Source: Dryocosmus kuriphilus (taxonomy: Eukaryota > Arthropoda > Insecta > Hymenoptera > Cynipidae). Taken from it: 64,000 nt of DNA. Below the pieces are notes generated by a model that saw nothing but the letters and a program-made list of their open reading frames with translations, searched no databases and was not told the DNA's origin. Within the stretch, counting starts at the first letter, position 1. Every line of letters starts with the position of its first letter. Where the stretch lies: the NCBI GenBank assembly GCA_038277395.1, contig CM076193.1, positions 178,922,469 to 178,986,468 of the forward strand, given 5' to 3'. Below, piece after piece: positions 1 through 12,100 of this stretch. The translations under genes and the position numbers were made by a program.

Positions 1-1
1 A

Positions 2-1394
2 TCAGGAGAAAAAGTATATGATGATGTTCCTGTAAATGAATACTTGTTGAAGGAATCTGATGTGAAGAAAATTTCTGGTTCGTCACCAATTGAGTTATTC
101 GAAATTTTTTTTTCTTCGGAAATAAAAACGTACATTATTGAAGCAACTGCTGAAAATAATGTAACTATATCAGTGCAAGATTTAGATACATATATTGGGA
201 TTATAATTTTGTCAACTTTCAATAAGGGCGAGGCAATAAAAGATTACTGGTCAACAAACCCTTCGCTAGAGTGTCCAATTGTTAGGTCAGCTATGTCCAG
301 AAATGATTTTTGGATTATAAAAGGCAGAATAAAGTATTCAAAACTTTCTGACCATGATTTGAGTGATCCAGCTTGGCGCGTTTGGAAAATTTTTGAAATT
401 TTCAGGCGAAACATCAAGCACTTTGGATACTTTCAAACTGGTCTTGCCGTAGATGAGGTGATGGTCAAATTTTTCGGTAGACTATCAATAAAACAGTTTA
501 TACGAAATAAACCAGTCCGTTTTGGCATAAAATTATGGGCTCTTTGTGGAGCCGATGGTTTTATGTTTGATTGTGACATATATGGTGGAAAACATTATAC
601 ACAAGATAAATTGAAAAAAATCGCTCTAGGCAGTCGAGTTGTTATGAAACTATTGAAAGATCTTCTGATGAAAACTGTACGTAAAAAGTTGGCTCCGTAT
701 CATTTGTATTGTGACAACTATTTCACTTGCCCTGATTTATTTATACATCTCAAGAAGATTGGCCTACAAGCAACTGGTGTCGTTAGAAAGGACAGAGTAA
801 AGGAAAAAAATGAACTGGACAAAAAAGCTGTCAGAGGAACGCACGTTGTCAAGCATGATAAAAATAGTGGATTGAACTACATCACTCTGATGGGCTCTAA
901 AGAAGTATCGTTACTTTCAACTGCAGCAGGGGTAAGTCCCATGAAAACTGCTAGACGCTATTCGAAAGAAGACAAAGATAAAAAAGAGATACCGATGCCA
1001 GCTGCTTTTTCAGTATACAATAAAAATATGGGTGGAGTTGATTTGCACGATCAGTATTGCAGTAAAGCTTTTCCAACAATACGGAGTAAAAAATGGACAT
1101 TTTCAATTTTTGTAAGATTGATTCAATCATCCCTCACAAATGCTGTCATTTTAGCAAATGCTGTTCGGCAAGGCGAAAAGAAAGTAAGTATAAAAGACTT
1201 TGCTATAAGTGTTGCATCAGAATACCTGCAAAAAAAAATTCAAAAACTTTTTGCAGGCCCACAATTTGAAGCAAGGAAAGTCGAAACGATATTGTTCTGC
1301 TGAGAAATGTGAGAAACGAACAATGACTTATTGTGTTGAATGTAACAAATATTACTGCAAGGCATGCTTCAGTTCAATTCACAAAGTTACTTAA
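2..1394 (+). pseudogene. piggyBac-family transposase, 5' end cut by window edge, one frameshift
   Basis: The reading frame is open from the first bases of the window to 1303, so the N-terminus lies outside. The product is a DDE_Tnp_1_7 (piggyBac) transposase, which cuts and pastes DNA at TTAA sites. The three catalytic aspartates are visible: the Asp of LAVDEVM at 452-454, of YCDNYF at 713-715 and of MGGVDLHDQY at 1040-1042. The C-terminal cysteine-rich zinc domain that binds the transposon end (C-x4-C-x7-C-x2-C-x4-C-x2-C-x4-H) is intact but lies in another frame (about 1260-1394), so one small indel near 1255-1300 separates it from the catalytic core. The core frame ends at 1303 just past the shift. 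No intron signal explains the change of frame. The family call is strong; whether the copy is dead or the shift is a sequencing error cannot be told. Confidence 0.9.
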
Positions 1395-1748
1395 AAATTT
1401 CATGTCACAGTTGATTCACTATTGTAAAAAATGTTATGAGAATAAAAATCATCTTTAAATATAAGTAAATACAAAAAACCAAAAAAAAAAAAACAAAAAA
1501 AACGAGGGGAAAATACAAAAAGTTCATAAAATAGATCATCTGAATAGTGTTTACCTCCCAATGGTGTATGATAATTAAGTTTAGAAATGAAGTATTTTTA
1601 GTTCGCATATCAAAAAATAATACTCGGCACTTTACATTTTCCATGTTTTCGGTCGTTAGACACGCACAATGGCAAAATAATCGACAATCGTGCAAAAAAA
1701 TAGAAAATGAAAACTTAGTTTTATTTTAACCATTTTTTTTTTATAAAT

Positions 1749-2112
1749 CATCGACCTTGAAAACCAAATATCACGAATTTCCGAACGATACAGTGTAAAA
1801 ATTTTTTCAATAGTATGCCATTTTGTGTCATCCATTCTGATTTTGTAAGTTTTGACATCTTTTTCGAATTCAGCGACCTTCAAAACCCTATTACGCGAAT
1901 TTTCAACCAAAATGATGCCAAATTAGCAAAAATGCTCCGCCATTTTGTGTCAGCCATTTTGAATTTTTGATTTTTAAATTCATTTTTTGGAATCAGCGAC
2001 CTCGAAGACCTTCTAAGAAAATTTTTGAGCCCATTCAATCATTTTTTCAGTTTCTACCAAAAAATGAGTATCGTGCATCACTTCGGGGCGCCATTTTGAA
2101 GCCGCCATTTTG
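1749..2112. repeat. Three diverged tandem units of about 122 bp
   Basis: The phrase (CA)GCGACCTYGAARACC recurs at 1749 (as CATCGACC), 1871 and 1994, followed each time by a GAATTT-like run and then CGCCATTTTG or GCCATTTTGTGTCA near the end of the unit. The spacing is 122 and 123 bp. No coding frame survives, so this is non-coding tandem repeat DNA 3' of the piggyBac copy. Confidence 0.6.
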
Positions 2113-3398
2113 TTTTCTCCTACATTTTGTTGCACGATGAGAAAGGGCTAATAAAAAAGACGCGATTTTTACCTTTTGGGGCCGTCAGTTTCGCCTCTTT
2201 CAATGTCGAAATTTACGATTTCCGACGAAAAAATTCGAAAAATTTGCGTTTTTTCATAAAAAAACTGTCATAACTTTTCCTCATGAACTGATAGGTTGAT
2301 TTTGATAACGGTATTCGAAAGAACAGGTTTGAAACCATCGATTTTGGCTTATCGCGATTTTTTTTTAACGACGTCTGGATCAAAAGATACAGCGCTGAAA
2401 GTTGTACCCAAATTTTGGACATTTGGGACGAAATGGGTTAAGCGTGATGTACATGTGTCCTGTCTCGAATGTTGCAAAACGGAAAAGCTTGGAAAAAAAA
2501 ACAAACAAAAACGAAAACACCTTCTAAATCGTTTAATATTAACGAACTGTTAATAGAATCAGTTTCTGTAAACATAATTGTTTCATTTACATTAATTTTT
2601 TTAAATATATTTTGTCCGTACAGAATTAACGTATATGTTTTTTATTTTAAGCATCGCACTGACGTGAATGTGTATGCAAAGAGCAAAAGGGACAGATCTA
2701 CTTCCAATATTCAGCCCTACATTGTTGCGATGCTAAATGGTTTATGATACAAATATTATATTGTATCGGATGAGAAAATTATACACCGAACAGACAATTC
2801 CCACATGTTGACAGCACTATATTTGCTGTTTAAGATTTATTATGCCTTTAATTTGGATTTTCCAATCCATTTGTCAGACTTCTATTCATTTTTTGAATAA
2901 TTTATTTACAAAACAACTGATAAGAGACCAAGCACTCTTGTTACGTCAATTGATTTGAATTTAATCAACTTTAATCCGATTACATTCAATCCAAACATTT
3001 TGGACGATAAAGATGATGCCTGTAACTACGGTGAAGATGATTTGTAACTTTTATATCTTTAATTTAATGTATTTTACTCGTAAATTAGTATAATTTATAT
3101 TTACCGTGATTATGTGAATTAAATTTTCTAAAATAGACAATCGAAACTAAATAAGATTTAGTTACCTTATTATTTATTATTTACATATTTTAAACAAATT
3201 TTCGTTGGGCTTCCAATAATTAATATAATTGGAAAACCATTGAAGTTTCATTGGTTCACCCGTGAAGTGTCAAATTATTTACTTCGCCTATATTTTTTAT
3301 TGATTTTCCAGTAAATAATTTTATTGGAAATCCATTGAAATTTCATCTGTTAACTATGTCCACAATTCGAACTTTAGGGGCGATACCTTTTAATTTAA
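2113..3398. other. Non-coding interval with a small tandem duplication
   Basis: I see no gene here. Short open frames have no recognisable motif. At 3211-3355 a palindromic phrase (TTCCAATAAT...ATTGGAA followed by CCATTGAARTTTCAT) occurs twice about 95 bp apart, a minor tandem duplication. The left part may include the 3' end of the piggyBac element, but I could not identify a terminal inverted repeat or a TTAA target duplication because the other end is outside the window. Confidence 0.5.
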
Positions 3399-4165
3399 TC
3401 AAATTTGGCTAATACCTGCACCTTCCAGGCAACTTATAAGCTGACCAAGACAATTGTATTTGATGTTCTTAATGAGGGCGGTTTGGGCTAGTGTTTTTAT
3501 ACAGATATTTTGGTAGAGCGAGTCATCCATATCAAAGAACCGAGCGGACCAGTTCAAAACCGTTCTTATAATTTGATCAGAAACGCAGGGTAATTCCAAT
3601 TCTAATCTTACTACAAAGTCAGGAGTATGCCTCGGTAAGCGAAAAATATTCTTGAAAAAACGAATCTGTGTTTTCTCGTAGACTTCTAAATAGTTCAGAG
3701 CGATAATATGAGCTGCATATAATAAGGTGCTCTTCACAAGCGATTCCTGTATTCTAACAATTGAAGGCCAGGAGGAACATTCGGTTCGGGTTAAAATATT
3801 ATAGACCGCTGCCGAGGCTGCTGCGGCATGAACTATCAGACAGAACATTCCTGATCTAGAGAAAGTCGTACCAAGATAATCAAGAGAAGAAACAAACTCC
3901 AGCTGACTACCATCATATTTCAATCCAAGAAGTTTTTCGCTAATTCTACCTTTTGCATCAATTTCAGATTCTGTTAGAATGATTATATCATCTGCATAAA
4001 TTAAAACATCTCCTTATCACCCACAATTCTGAGGCCGACCAGACCTTTTCCCCTAAAAAAAGTCTCAATATCGGAGTTAAAAGATTGAATATTATCGGAA
4101 TCAAAATTTCACCATGCTGAATCCCTTCATACGAAACATGTGATGTAAATTTGCATTTCATTTTG
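3399..4165 (-). pseudogene. Non-LTR retrotransposon reverse transcriptase remnant
   Basis: Read on the minus strand from 4165 the region gives a motif B relic (GIQHGEILIPIIFNL, normally GxxQGxxLSPxLF), then SDIETFFRGKGLVGLRIVGD, the catalytic box LIYADDIIILT near 3985, and the palm/thumb phrase SSLDYLGTTFSRSG near 3860. A single open frame runs from 3923 to 3399. One frameshift lies just before YADD (about 4005-4015) and everything upstream of motif B is missing. It is a 5'-truncated, dead LINE fragment, unrelated in sequence to the GA-rich LINEs later in the window. It ends against the conserved upstream region of the secreted-protein gene. Confidence 0.8.
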
Positions 4166-4592
4166 GTAATTAGCTTTCCATAAATTTACCGTAAAATTCC
4201 AATAAATTTTTACAATCGACTCTTTCGATACATGGTGTTGATTAAGCAGTACTTCAACTCGGATATAGAACCTTTTTTTCATTTTAATTGCAAATTCGAT
4301 TTTACAGAACGTATTTTCGCTTCTCTGTAAAATCGGTATTTTATCATTGACTTTGTTTTAGCTTTGCCACTCTTCATTATGATCTTATCAGTACAAAACA
4401 AATAAACATAGCGCCTGCTCTCTAAATCACAGGAATTTGTTTTCGCTTAAAATTTACTTTGAATCATCTATCATCATGACTGCGTAAATTTTGGTAACCG
4501 TGATGTGTTTTAAAGTAAAATAATGGGTACAAATAGCCGTAATCTTGTTCCAAATTCGTCAGTCACTTTCACAAAATCCTTCTATTGAAAAA
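4160..4592 (+). promoter_or_regulatory. Conserved upstream region and core promoter of secreted-protein gene 1
   Basis: About 430 bp here align with 28850-29275 upstream of the paralogue. Shared blocks include TTGGTAATYAGCTTTCC, CAGTACTTCAACTCG and TTCATTATGATCTTATCA. A TATA-like TACAAATA lies at 4528-4535 and an arthropod initiator TCAGT at 4559-4563, about 33 bp downstream and 30 bp before the ATG. This predicts a 5' UTR of about 30 nt. Conservation of this whole non-coding block in the two genes suggests retained common regulation. Confidence 0.7.
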
Positions 4593-5385
4593 ATGAAAAT
4601 TCTTACTGGTATTGTGCTCCTGACAATTGCAGGCTTCCTGCTTCCTTCTATTGGTAAGAGCAAAAATATATTTAATTTCACTTAACGCCTTAGCACCCCT
4701 ACAAATAGTTGTTGTTGGTTGAAAGAAACCCCTGATTTTTGTCGCAATTAGGAAAAATATATTAGCAGGTCGCTCAAGATCCTTTTTTAAAAATATTATT
4801 TCCAGATTAAAACGTCTTTATTTCTTTAATACTTCTGATATCCTTGGATTCAGGTTGTTGTTTTTTCAGAATTAATAAGTTATAACTAATGGCCGTTTGA
4901 CACTATTAGTCCCCATTATCTTTGCAGAATCAATACCAACTTCTGGAGGGAGTGGTTCTGATAGCAATATACGCCCAAATAATCTGGGAACTCCACCTAG
5001 GTTGCCTCCACCTCCAGTCTTTAATCTTACAAGGTACCAAATTCCTCAAAATCCTCGTAATTCAACGCCAAGCGCTAGAGAAGAGCGTATATCTATTCGC
5101 GATATAGCTGTAACCCAAAATTTATTAATTCATATCGTGAACTTGCACCCTAGAACACCTCAGGTACGAGGCTCATCACCTCAGGCACCAGGCCCAGCAA
5201 CTTGGCCACCAGACCCAGAAACTCGGGAACAAGAACGATTAGCTCTTCGCAGGCAGGCGCGGGAGAGATATTTTAGAAAACGTGAGCAAAAACAGCTATC
5301 GGGCCCATCACCTCAGCCACCAGGGCCATCACCTCAGGCACCAAGCTCAGAAACTCAGCCACCGGCCCCACCACAAAATAAGTAG
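4593..5385 (+). CDS. Secreted proline-rich protein, two exons (paralogue 1)
   Basis: Exon 1 (4593-4653) encodes a signal peptide starting MKILTGIVLLTIAGF. A GT-AG intron (4654-4927, donor GTAAGAGC, acceptor TTTGCAG) interrupts a Glu codon in phase 1, and exon 2 (4928-5385) encodes the mature part; the whole protein is 172 residues. The mature region opens with ESIPTSGGSGSDS, then a Pro-rich stretch (RLPPPP), then PQAPGP/PQPPGP repeats around an Arg-rich, probably helical segment (RQARERYFRKREQ), and ends PAPPQNK. It has no cysteine. The start is fixed by alignment with the paralogue at 29276, which shares exon 1 length, intron phase and the first mature residues. I do not recognise the family. 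The layout resembles insect effector, salivary or venom genes or Pro-rich antimicrobial precursors; function is unknown. It stands alone between transposons. Confidence 0.75.
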
Positions 5386-5510
5386 ATGGCAGATCTACTC
5401 ATAAGCAATATCCATATATGAAAAATGTATGTAACAGTCCTCATAGTAGAAGATCCCACAGTAAAAAATGTGTCCTCATCGCTATGCCGGATAAAACATT
5501 TTATTTTAAT

Positions 5511-5533
5511 AATAAAATTGATTAACAAATAAA
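5511..5533 (+). terminator. Candidate poly(A) signals of gene 1
   Basis: AATAAA occurs at 5511-5516 and again at 5528-5533, about 125-145 bp after the stop. The first 60 bp after the stop (ATGGCAGATCTAYTCATAA and onward) are nearly the same as in the paralogue, whose AATAAA is closer to the stop, so the 3' UTR here seems to be longer. Confidence 0.5.
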
Positions 5534-5539
5534 TTCCCG

Positions 5540-5870
5540 ATTGATTGCCAGTCCATATCTTGTCAAGGCTATTTTTAATTAAAAATTATTTAATTAATTT
5601 TTTCTTTTTCTCACCATTTTTATACCTAATGAATTTATTAAAAATCCAACGTAAATAACATATAGAATATACCTCTCCCTGATTGCCTGCATTTTTCTTG
5701 TCAACAGTACGTGGCAACCAGGTGTACAACAGGTAAATTAATATAATGACTTGCCATCATTCTTATACTCCAAAAAATTAATATATAATTGTAGCTTTTT
5801 TTATTGCGAATGCAATGATATGTGATTGCCAGTTGAAATTCTGTCAAGAATAGTGATTGCCAGAAATCAA
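5540..5870. repeat. Degenerate tandem repeat, about 140 bp
   Basis: The phrase TGATTGCCWG followed 10-15 bp later by TTGTCAA or CTGTCAAG appears near 5545, 5680 and 5823, with an extra TGATTGCCAG at 5853. No coding content was found. Confidence 0.4.
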
Positions 5871-5985
5871 AGTATAAAAAATCAAAACAAAGTATAAAAA
5901 ATCAAACAATAAAAAATGGAATAAATATGAAATCGATTAATTATTATAAAAATATTTTTATTATTAATCATTATAAAACACAGCA

Positions 5986-6279
5986 TTATTCACTATCTGA
6001 TTCATCAGAAGTTGCAACATCGTTATTTAATATTGTACTGCTTTCATCATTGTCCTCATCCTTGTCCTCATCCGTAACCTGCAGAATATCGTCAACTTGT
6101 AAGGGTGTTGGATCCCCGTGAAACTCTGTTGGCTTGAGAAAGCCATCTTCATTATACCATCCGCATGCTGTAGGATCTAGCTGAATGTAGCAAGGATCGG
6201 TAGCGTTAAGCCACATAGAATTTACGTATATTGTTCGTAAAAGTCTTTGCTTTAATGATTTCCAACAGGGTGGAATCAT
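5986..6279 (-). pseudogene. C-terminal part of XPG/FEN-like gene, separated by insertion
   Basis: The minus-strand frame reads MIPPCWKSLKQRLLR at its start, then about 80 residues with WLNATDPCYIQLDP and an acidic tail ending SDESDSE, stop at 5986. The first residues (MIPP) are the same as the last residues of the decayed nuclease-like gene that ends at 19971. The shared DNA, GGGTGGAATCAT, is present at both 6268-6279 and 19971-19982. Removing the intervening DNA plus one copy of these 12 bp continues the frame, so this is the true 3' end of that gene. AATAATAAA follows the stop on the minus strand as a plausible poly(A) signal. Confidence 0.85.
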
Positions 6280-7649
6280 AGAATGTTTAAAATTGGAGTA
6301 ATCCAATTTTTCCTCTCCCTTTTCCTTTGACCCTGAATTATTAATCCATATGATAATTAACAATTTTCCAAAAAATGAAGGAAAATGTTAAAAAATATAT
6401 AATTAGTCTATACAGTCGATTAAAAAACTCATAATAAAATAAAAGAGTAGTCCATTAAAACTCCATTTATTATTGACAACATTTCGGCCGAAAACATGTT
6501 GGCATTTTTCAAGTCTAAAAATTCTAAAATACAAAAAGAGGTTACGAATTTAACAGCAAAAAACAAATAAAAGGACGAAAAGAAAACACAAACCTGTCGA
6601 AAATAAAAAGGAAACATTGTTGAACGAGTCCAATCCTTTGCCTCAATCATATATGGTCAAAAATTTAGAGTAATATTAGACAGTACAATGTTTTCCCTTA
6701 ATTGTATATAATGACCATAATATGAATATTAAAACCTAGTCTCTCCCAAAAATTTTGAGAGACTAGGAACTTAAGTAAAAAATTACATTTTTGTAAATAA
6801 AAGAACGTAGGTTATGAAATGGAGTACATTGAAGAAAGAGCATTAAAATCCGGTGACATATGGTATAAAACTATATTACATGCTCAAGGAAAAATATGGT
6901 TTACCTATTCAATACAGGTGAGGAGGCGGGAAATTTGAACAGTGAAGATGTTTCTTTTGGTGATACTTTGATATATCTTATTAGTGTTTAGTGTTTCGGT
7001 TATTAAATTTATGGAAGATTTTTTAAATTTGTTAATAAAAATGGATTCTAAAATCCGTCTTTTAAATGTATTTGTTTCTTTACCTAAAATTTTAATGTTA
7101 ATCAATTGTAAGGGTTGTAGTGGAGTGTACATCGGTGAAACTGGGAGGAGATTAAAAGATCGTATTGCGGAACATAAAAGAGATTGTGTTGTTGGAAATC
7201 AGAACACGGGCTTAGCACAACATGCATGGAATTCAGATCATTTTTCTGATTTTGATTTCAAAAACACTAAAATTTTAGGTAAAGAAACAAATACATTAAA
7301 AAGACGGATCTTAGGATCCATTTTTATTAACAAATTTAAAAAATCTTCCACAAATTTAATAACCGAAACACTAAACATTAATAAGATATGTCAAAGTATC
7401 ACCAAACGAAACATTTTCACTGTTCAAATTTCCCGCCTCCTCATCTGTATTGAATAGGTAAACCATATTTTTCCTTGAGCATGTAATATAGTTTTATACC
7501 ACATGTCACCGGATTCTAATGCTCTTTCTTCAATGTACTCCGTTCCATAACCTAAGTTCTTTTATTTACAAAAATGTAATTTTTTACTTAAGTTCTTAGT
7601 CTCTCAAAATTTTTGGGAGAGACTAAGTTTTAATATTCATATTATGGTC
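6280..7649 (+). mobile_element. PLE-A copy, 5'-truncated, with inverted left terminal repeat
   Basis: 6346-7105 is a terminal repeat in minus orientation that includes the end of the PLE open frame. At about 7106 the sequence flips to plus orientation and encodes a GIY-YIG endonuclease domain (INCKGCSGVYIGETGRRLKDR, then AQHAWNSDH and a KILGKETNTLKRRI tail) to the stop at 7455-7457, followed by the plus-strand terminal repeat to about 7649. The reverse transcriptase is absent. The layout fits Penelope-like elements: RT plus GIY-YIG with pseudo-LTRs, often 5'-truncated and joined to an inverted repeat. Confidence 0.8.
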
Positions 7650-8390
7650 TTCTCATTTAAAAACTTGAAAGATGTTCTCTTTGGAAAAAACAAGTTAGAC
7701 CTTGGAATGACCTTGACGGTCAGTTCAAGGGCATGGTCAAGATGATACTTGGATGTAAAATTTGCTGCTCTTTCCAAATCTGCAATAAAAAATGGGGCTT
7801 CTAATTAAAAAAATTGAATTTTACCTTGATATGACGTTCAAAGTCATGTTCAAGGTCAAACCGAGGTCGCCATTGAATAGCCAGGAAAAGTCCTACAACT
7901 CCTGTGTTTAATATTTTTCAAAAAAAATTCATTCCTGATGAGTTATTCAGGGGTTTTCATACTTTTGTGCCACACTGTATATTTAATCAGCACAATTAAT
8001 TAAAAGTATTTTATTATTGTTAAAAATAAGTCACGGTGAAAAATTCATTAGTGACTAAATGAATTTTCAAATGCAAAATGATTAAAACAGGGTGCAAAAT
8101 TTTCCCACTAATAGAAATTACAACGCATATTTGTAAATCGAGATAGCTATCCTATTTAAAATACTTAAAATTCTGCAATACTTGTGTGCATTTTAATTCA
8201 TTTTACTTGGAAGTTTTTCACGGGGTATTGGGAACAGATTGAAATCTGTAAAATTTACAGATTTCTTTTATAAAATTATCAAATTTTCAATGCTTAAAAT
8301 CAACAGATTTTATGTGTTGTAAATATAAAAGATTATTTTTTAAATGAACTTACTTGACTTTTTGCCTGAAATGTCACTTTCGGTGAAATG
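7650..8390. other. Unassigned non-coding segment between PLE-A copies
   Basis: No gene is visible. The segment carries repeated phrases built on AAGGTCA/TGACCTT, including two perfect TCAAGGTCA nonamers (7708-7716 on minus, 7850-7858 on plus). The phrase CTGCTCTTTCCAAATCYGCAATAAAAAAT is shared with about 63240-63270, and GGGGTATTGGGAACAGATTG near 8222 is shared with about 57580. It is therefore probably old dispersed repeat DNA. Confidence 0.4.
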
Positions 8391-9150
8391 GCATGTTCAA
8401 TCCATATGATAATTAACAATTTTCCAAAAAATGAAGGAAAATTTAAAAAAATATATAATTGGTCTAGACGGACGATTAAAAAACTCATAATAAAATAAAA
8501 GAGTAGTCCATTAAAACTCCATTTATTATTGAGAACGTTTCGGCCGAAAACATGTTGGCATTTTTCAAGTCTAAAAATTCTAAAATACAAAAAGAGGTTA
8601 CGAATTTAACAGCAAAAAACAAATAAAAGGACGAAAAGAAAACACAAACCTGTCGAAAATAAAAAGGAAACATTGTTGAACGAGTCCAATCCTTTGCCTC
8701 AATCATATATGGTCAAAAATTTAGAGTAATATTAGACATTACAATGTTTTCCCTTAATTATATATATTGACCATAATATGAATATTAAAACGTAGTCTCT
8801 CCCAAAAATTTTGAGAGACTAAGAACTTAAGTAAAAAATTACATTTTTGTAAATAAAAGAACTTAGGTTATGGAACGGAGTACATTGAAGGAAGAGCATT
8901 AAAATCCGGTGACATGTGGTATAAAACTATATTACATGCTCAAGGAAAAATATGGTTCACCTATTCAATACAGATGAGGAGGCGGGAAATTTGAACAGTG
9001 AAAATGTTTCATTTGTTGATACTTTGATATACCTTATTAATGTTTAGTGTTTCGGTTATTAAATTTATGGAAGATTTTTTAAATTTATTAATAAAAATGG
9101 ATTCTAAAATCCGTCTTTTAAATGTATTTGTTTCCTTCCCTAAAATTTTA
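8391..9150 (-). repeat. PLE-A terminal repeat, minus orientation
   Basis: Near-identical to 6346-7105, including TCCATATGATAATTAACA at the outer edge and the last codons of the PLE frame. It ends at TAAAATTTTA (9141-9150), which is the target-site duplication of the PLE-B insertion. Its partner in plus orientation resumes at 12843. Confidence 0.8.
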
Positions 9151-12100
9151 ATAATTTGAAGGGTGTTGCATTTTTGTTGATCTACTAGTCTTTTTTAAAA
9201 CACATATATTTAGCGTAATGCAAAATCTTTCGCCGGACGACGCCTGGCCTCATCAGTTACATATATATAAAACGGAAAGTCAAACATTCATGAGCCTAAA
9301 AGAGGACATCATTTTTTAAATATAGTATATAATTGTTATATAATCATAAAGTCTAAAATTCCTTTGTTAATTCTTTCGATACTTACATAAAAATACTCAT
9401 TTTGCAATTGTAAATTCACATTTTCTCTTGTACATATTTTCCAATGTTAAAAATTGTCGAAAATAATGTTAAATTTAAACGGACAAGTAAGATAAAAAAT
9501 TCATTTTAATAAACTAAAGATTTATTATCCCTCTCCTGGGCATGATGTAGCAATCACTAGTATTGTTTTTATATTATAAGGTTTTTTAGCCGCATTAGCG
9601 TGAACTCCATGCACAGGAGTGAGGTTAATTGTCACAGCATGACATAATTGCTAACCTCAAAAAAGGAACGGCGCGGTAGTCTGCAATACTTTGTCGGTAG
9701 AATTTTGATTTTTAAAATTTAAGTTTACTTTACATTATTGGTCATTATTGGTCGTCCGGTGAAAGCTTTTGCATTACGCTAAATATATGTGTTTTAAAAA
9801 AGACTAGTAGATCAACAAAATTTCAACATCCTTCAAATTATTAACCTACGCTAGTCAACAATTCTCAACATCTGCACTCGTGTTATGTTCACATGAATTG
9901 AGGTACTTGGAATATAAAATGGATTTGGCAACGAAATTGGAGCCTTCTGGATTTTTCGATCAGATAAGATTAAAGTTCAATGATGACGTCAACAAAGACC
10001 TTCACCTGTGGATAAAGAAAGGGAAACATCTAGCAAAATTAAGTAATAAAAATCGCTTTTTAATTAGATGTCGTACAAATGGATTTCCACCAGCACATAT
10101 TATTAATTGTAAAATTAACTTTATCTTCACACACCCATCTTGCGAAAGTAAATTCAAAAAATCCATTATGAAATTTAAAATTAGTGTGTTAAATTATGAA
10201 ATCACAGATGTTAATCTTGAAATTAGAGAACTGAAAAATGTGATACAAAAAATCGAAGAAAAAATACGTAACACTGATACAGACAATTTCCTTGCTTCGT
10301 TTTTTGAATGTCAGAATAAACTTATTGATAATTTTGAGAAAGATTTGATAAATAGTTCTATTAAAAAATTCGAACGGTTAAGTCAAAAATATTACAATAT
10401 ACAAATAGATAAATACATAACACCGAATAAGAAATGGATCATAAATTTAACAGATAAAGTTGTTCCAAATGAAGTACAGTTCTTCTTGAGTGTTGGAGAT
10501 AAATTTTGCACATTACCCCAAAATAAAAATAAAATCGTAGAAGAAACACTTTCATGTGTAGAAGAAAAAATGCGCATTATCCCATTTAATAAAAAAACAG
10601 CTGTTAGGTCTCAGATCTCAATTAATTTACAAAAATTCATAATTATTATAAAGCTAAATGTGAATTTCTTCTTCTAGACAGAAATACTTATATAAAATTA
10701 GACAAAGACCCATCTTCGAAAATACAAACAGAATTACATAAAAAAATTAATAAACTCCTTAAAAAAGAAATTATCAACACTGACGTGGCTCGGTTTTTAA
10801 AAAGTTACAATGGAGTAGCACCCAGACTTTATGGATTGCCAAAGGTCCACAAAGTATCTATTCCAGTTAGACCTGTCACGTCTTTTAGGAAATCTCCAAA
10901 CTATAATTTATCTAAATTTATAAGCAAACCGATCCAACAGATAATAGGTAAAACAAAATCACATATTAAAAATAGTTGGGATCTCATTCATAAAATTAAA
11001 AATATAAGTATTTCTGATGATCATAAAATTGTATCACTCGACGTAAAATCATTATTCACAAACATTCCGAAAGACCTGGTTATTAGAAGTATAACAATAA
11101 ATTGGTTTAAAGTTAGAAATTTTACAAATATACCTGTGGATGAATTTCTTGAGTTGGTCAGTTTCTGTATAGACAACGCATATTGTGTTTTTCAAGACCA
11201 GTTTTATCGACAAATTTTCGGCACACCAATGGGCTCTCCACTTTCGGGAGTAATATCGGACTTAGTTATGGAAGCTTTAGAAAATCAAATTTTAAAGAGT
11301 CTATCTTTCAGGCCTATTTTTTATTTTAGATATGTAGATGATATCCTGACATGTGCTCCTGAGAATAAAATTGATGAATTACTTACAAAATTCAATTCTT
11401 TCCACCATAGACTACAATTTACAATAGAATTAGAGAATGATAATAAAATTAATTTCTTAGATGTTACTATTATGAGACTGAACAACTCGATTTGCACCAA
11501 TTGGTATAGGAAAGATTCATGGTCAGGTAGATGTATAAATTTCAACTCAAATATTGCAATTGAAGACAAGATTTCCGTAATTAACAGTCTAGTAGACAGA
11601 GCAATCACATTGTCAGATATAAAATTCAGAAATAATAATATTAAACTAGTAAGAAACACTTTGATTTCCAATAACTATCCAAAGAAATTTATTGGAAAAT
11701 ATATCACAAAAAGGTCAGACAAGATAGATAATAATAACAATGACATTGTCACTACTGAAAACCAAAATAACACCATATATTTGAATAACATTATTGTTTT
11801 ACCATACATAAATGAATTCGTACGTTCTTACACTAAAATTTTTAAAGAATTTAATATTAAATTAATTTTTAAATACGAAAAAGATCCTTACAGATGTTTC
11901 TCCAAAAATAAAAACGTAATACCTTTTGAATTAAAGACTAACATTATTTCTTCCATTCCGTGCGGTTGTGGTAAAGTTTACATAGGTCAAACTAAACGTT
12001 ATTTCAAAGACAGATTACGTGCACATATAAATGATTGTAAGAAAGACTCGAAGAGCACAGCTTTAGTCAAACATGCACATACAATGGATCACATTTTTCA

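Noticed and set aside
7960..8000. Mariner end suggested by the CACACTGTAT phrase
   Set aside because: No inverted partner or TA duplication could be found within a plausible distance.
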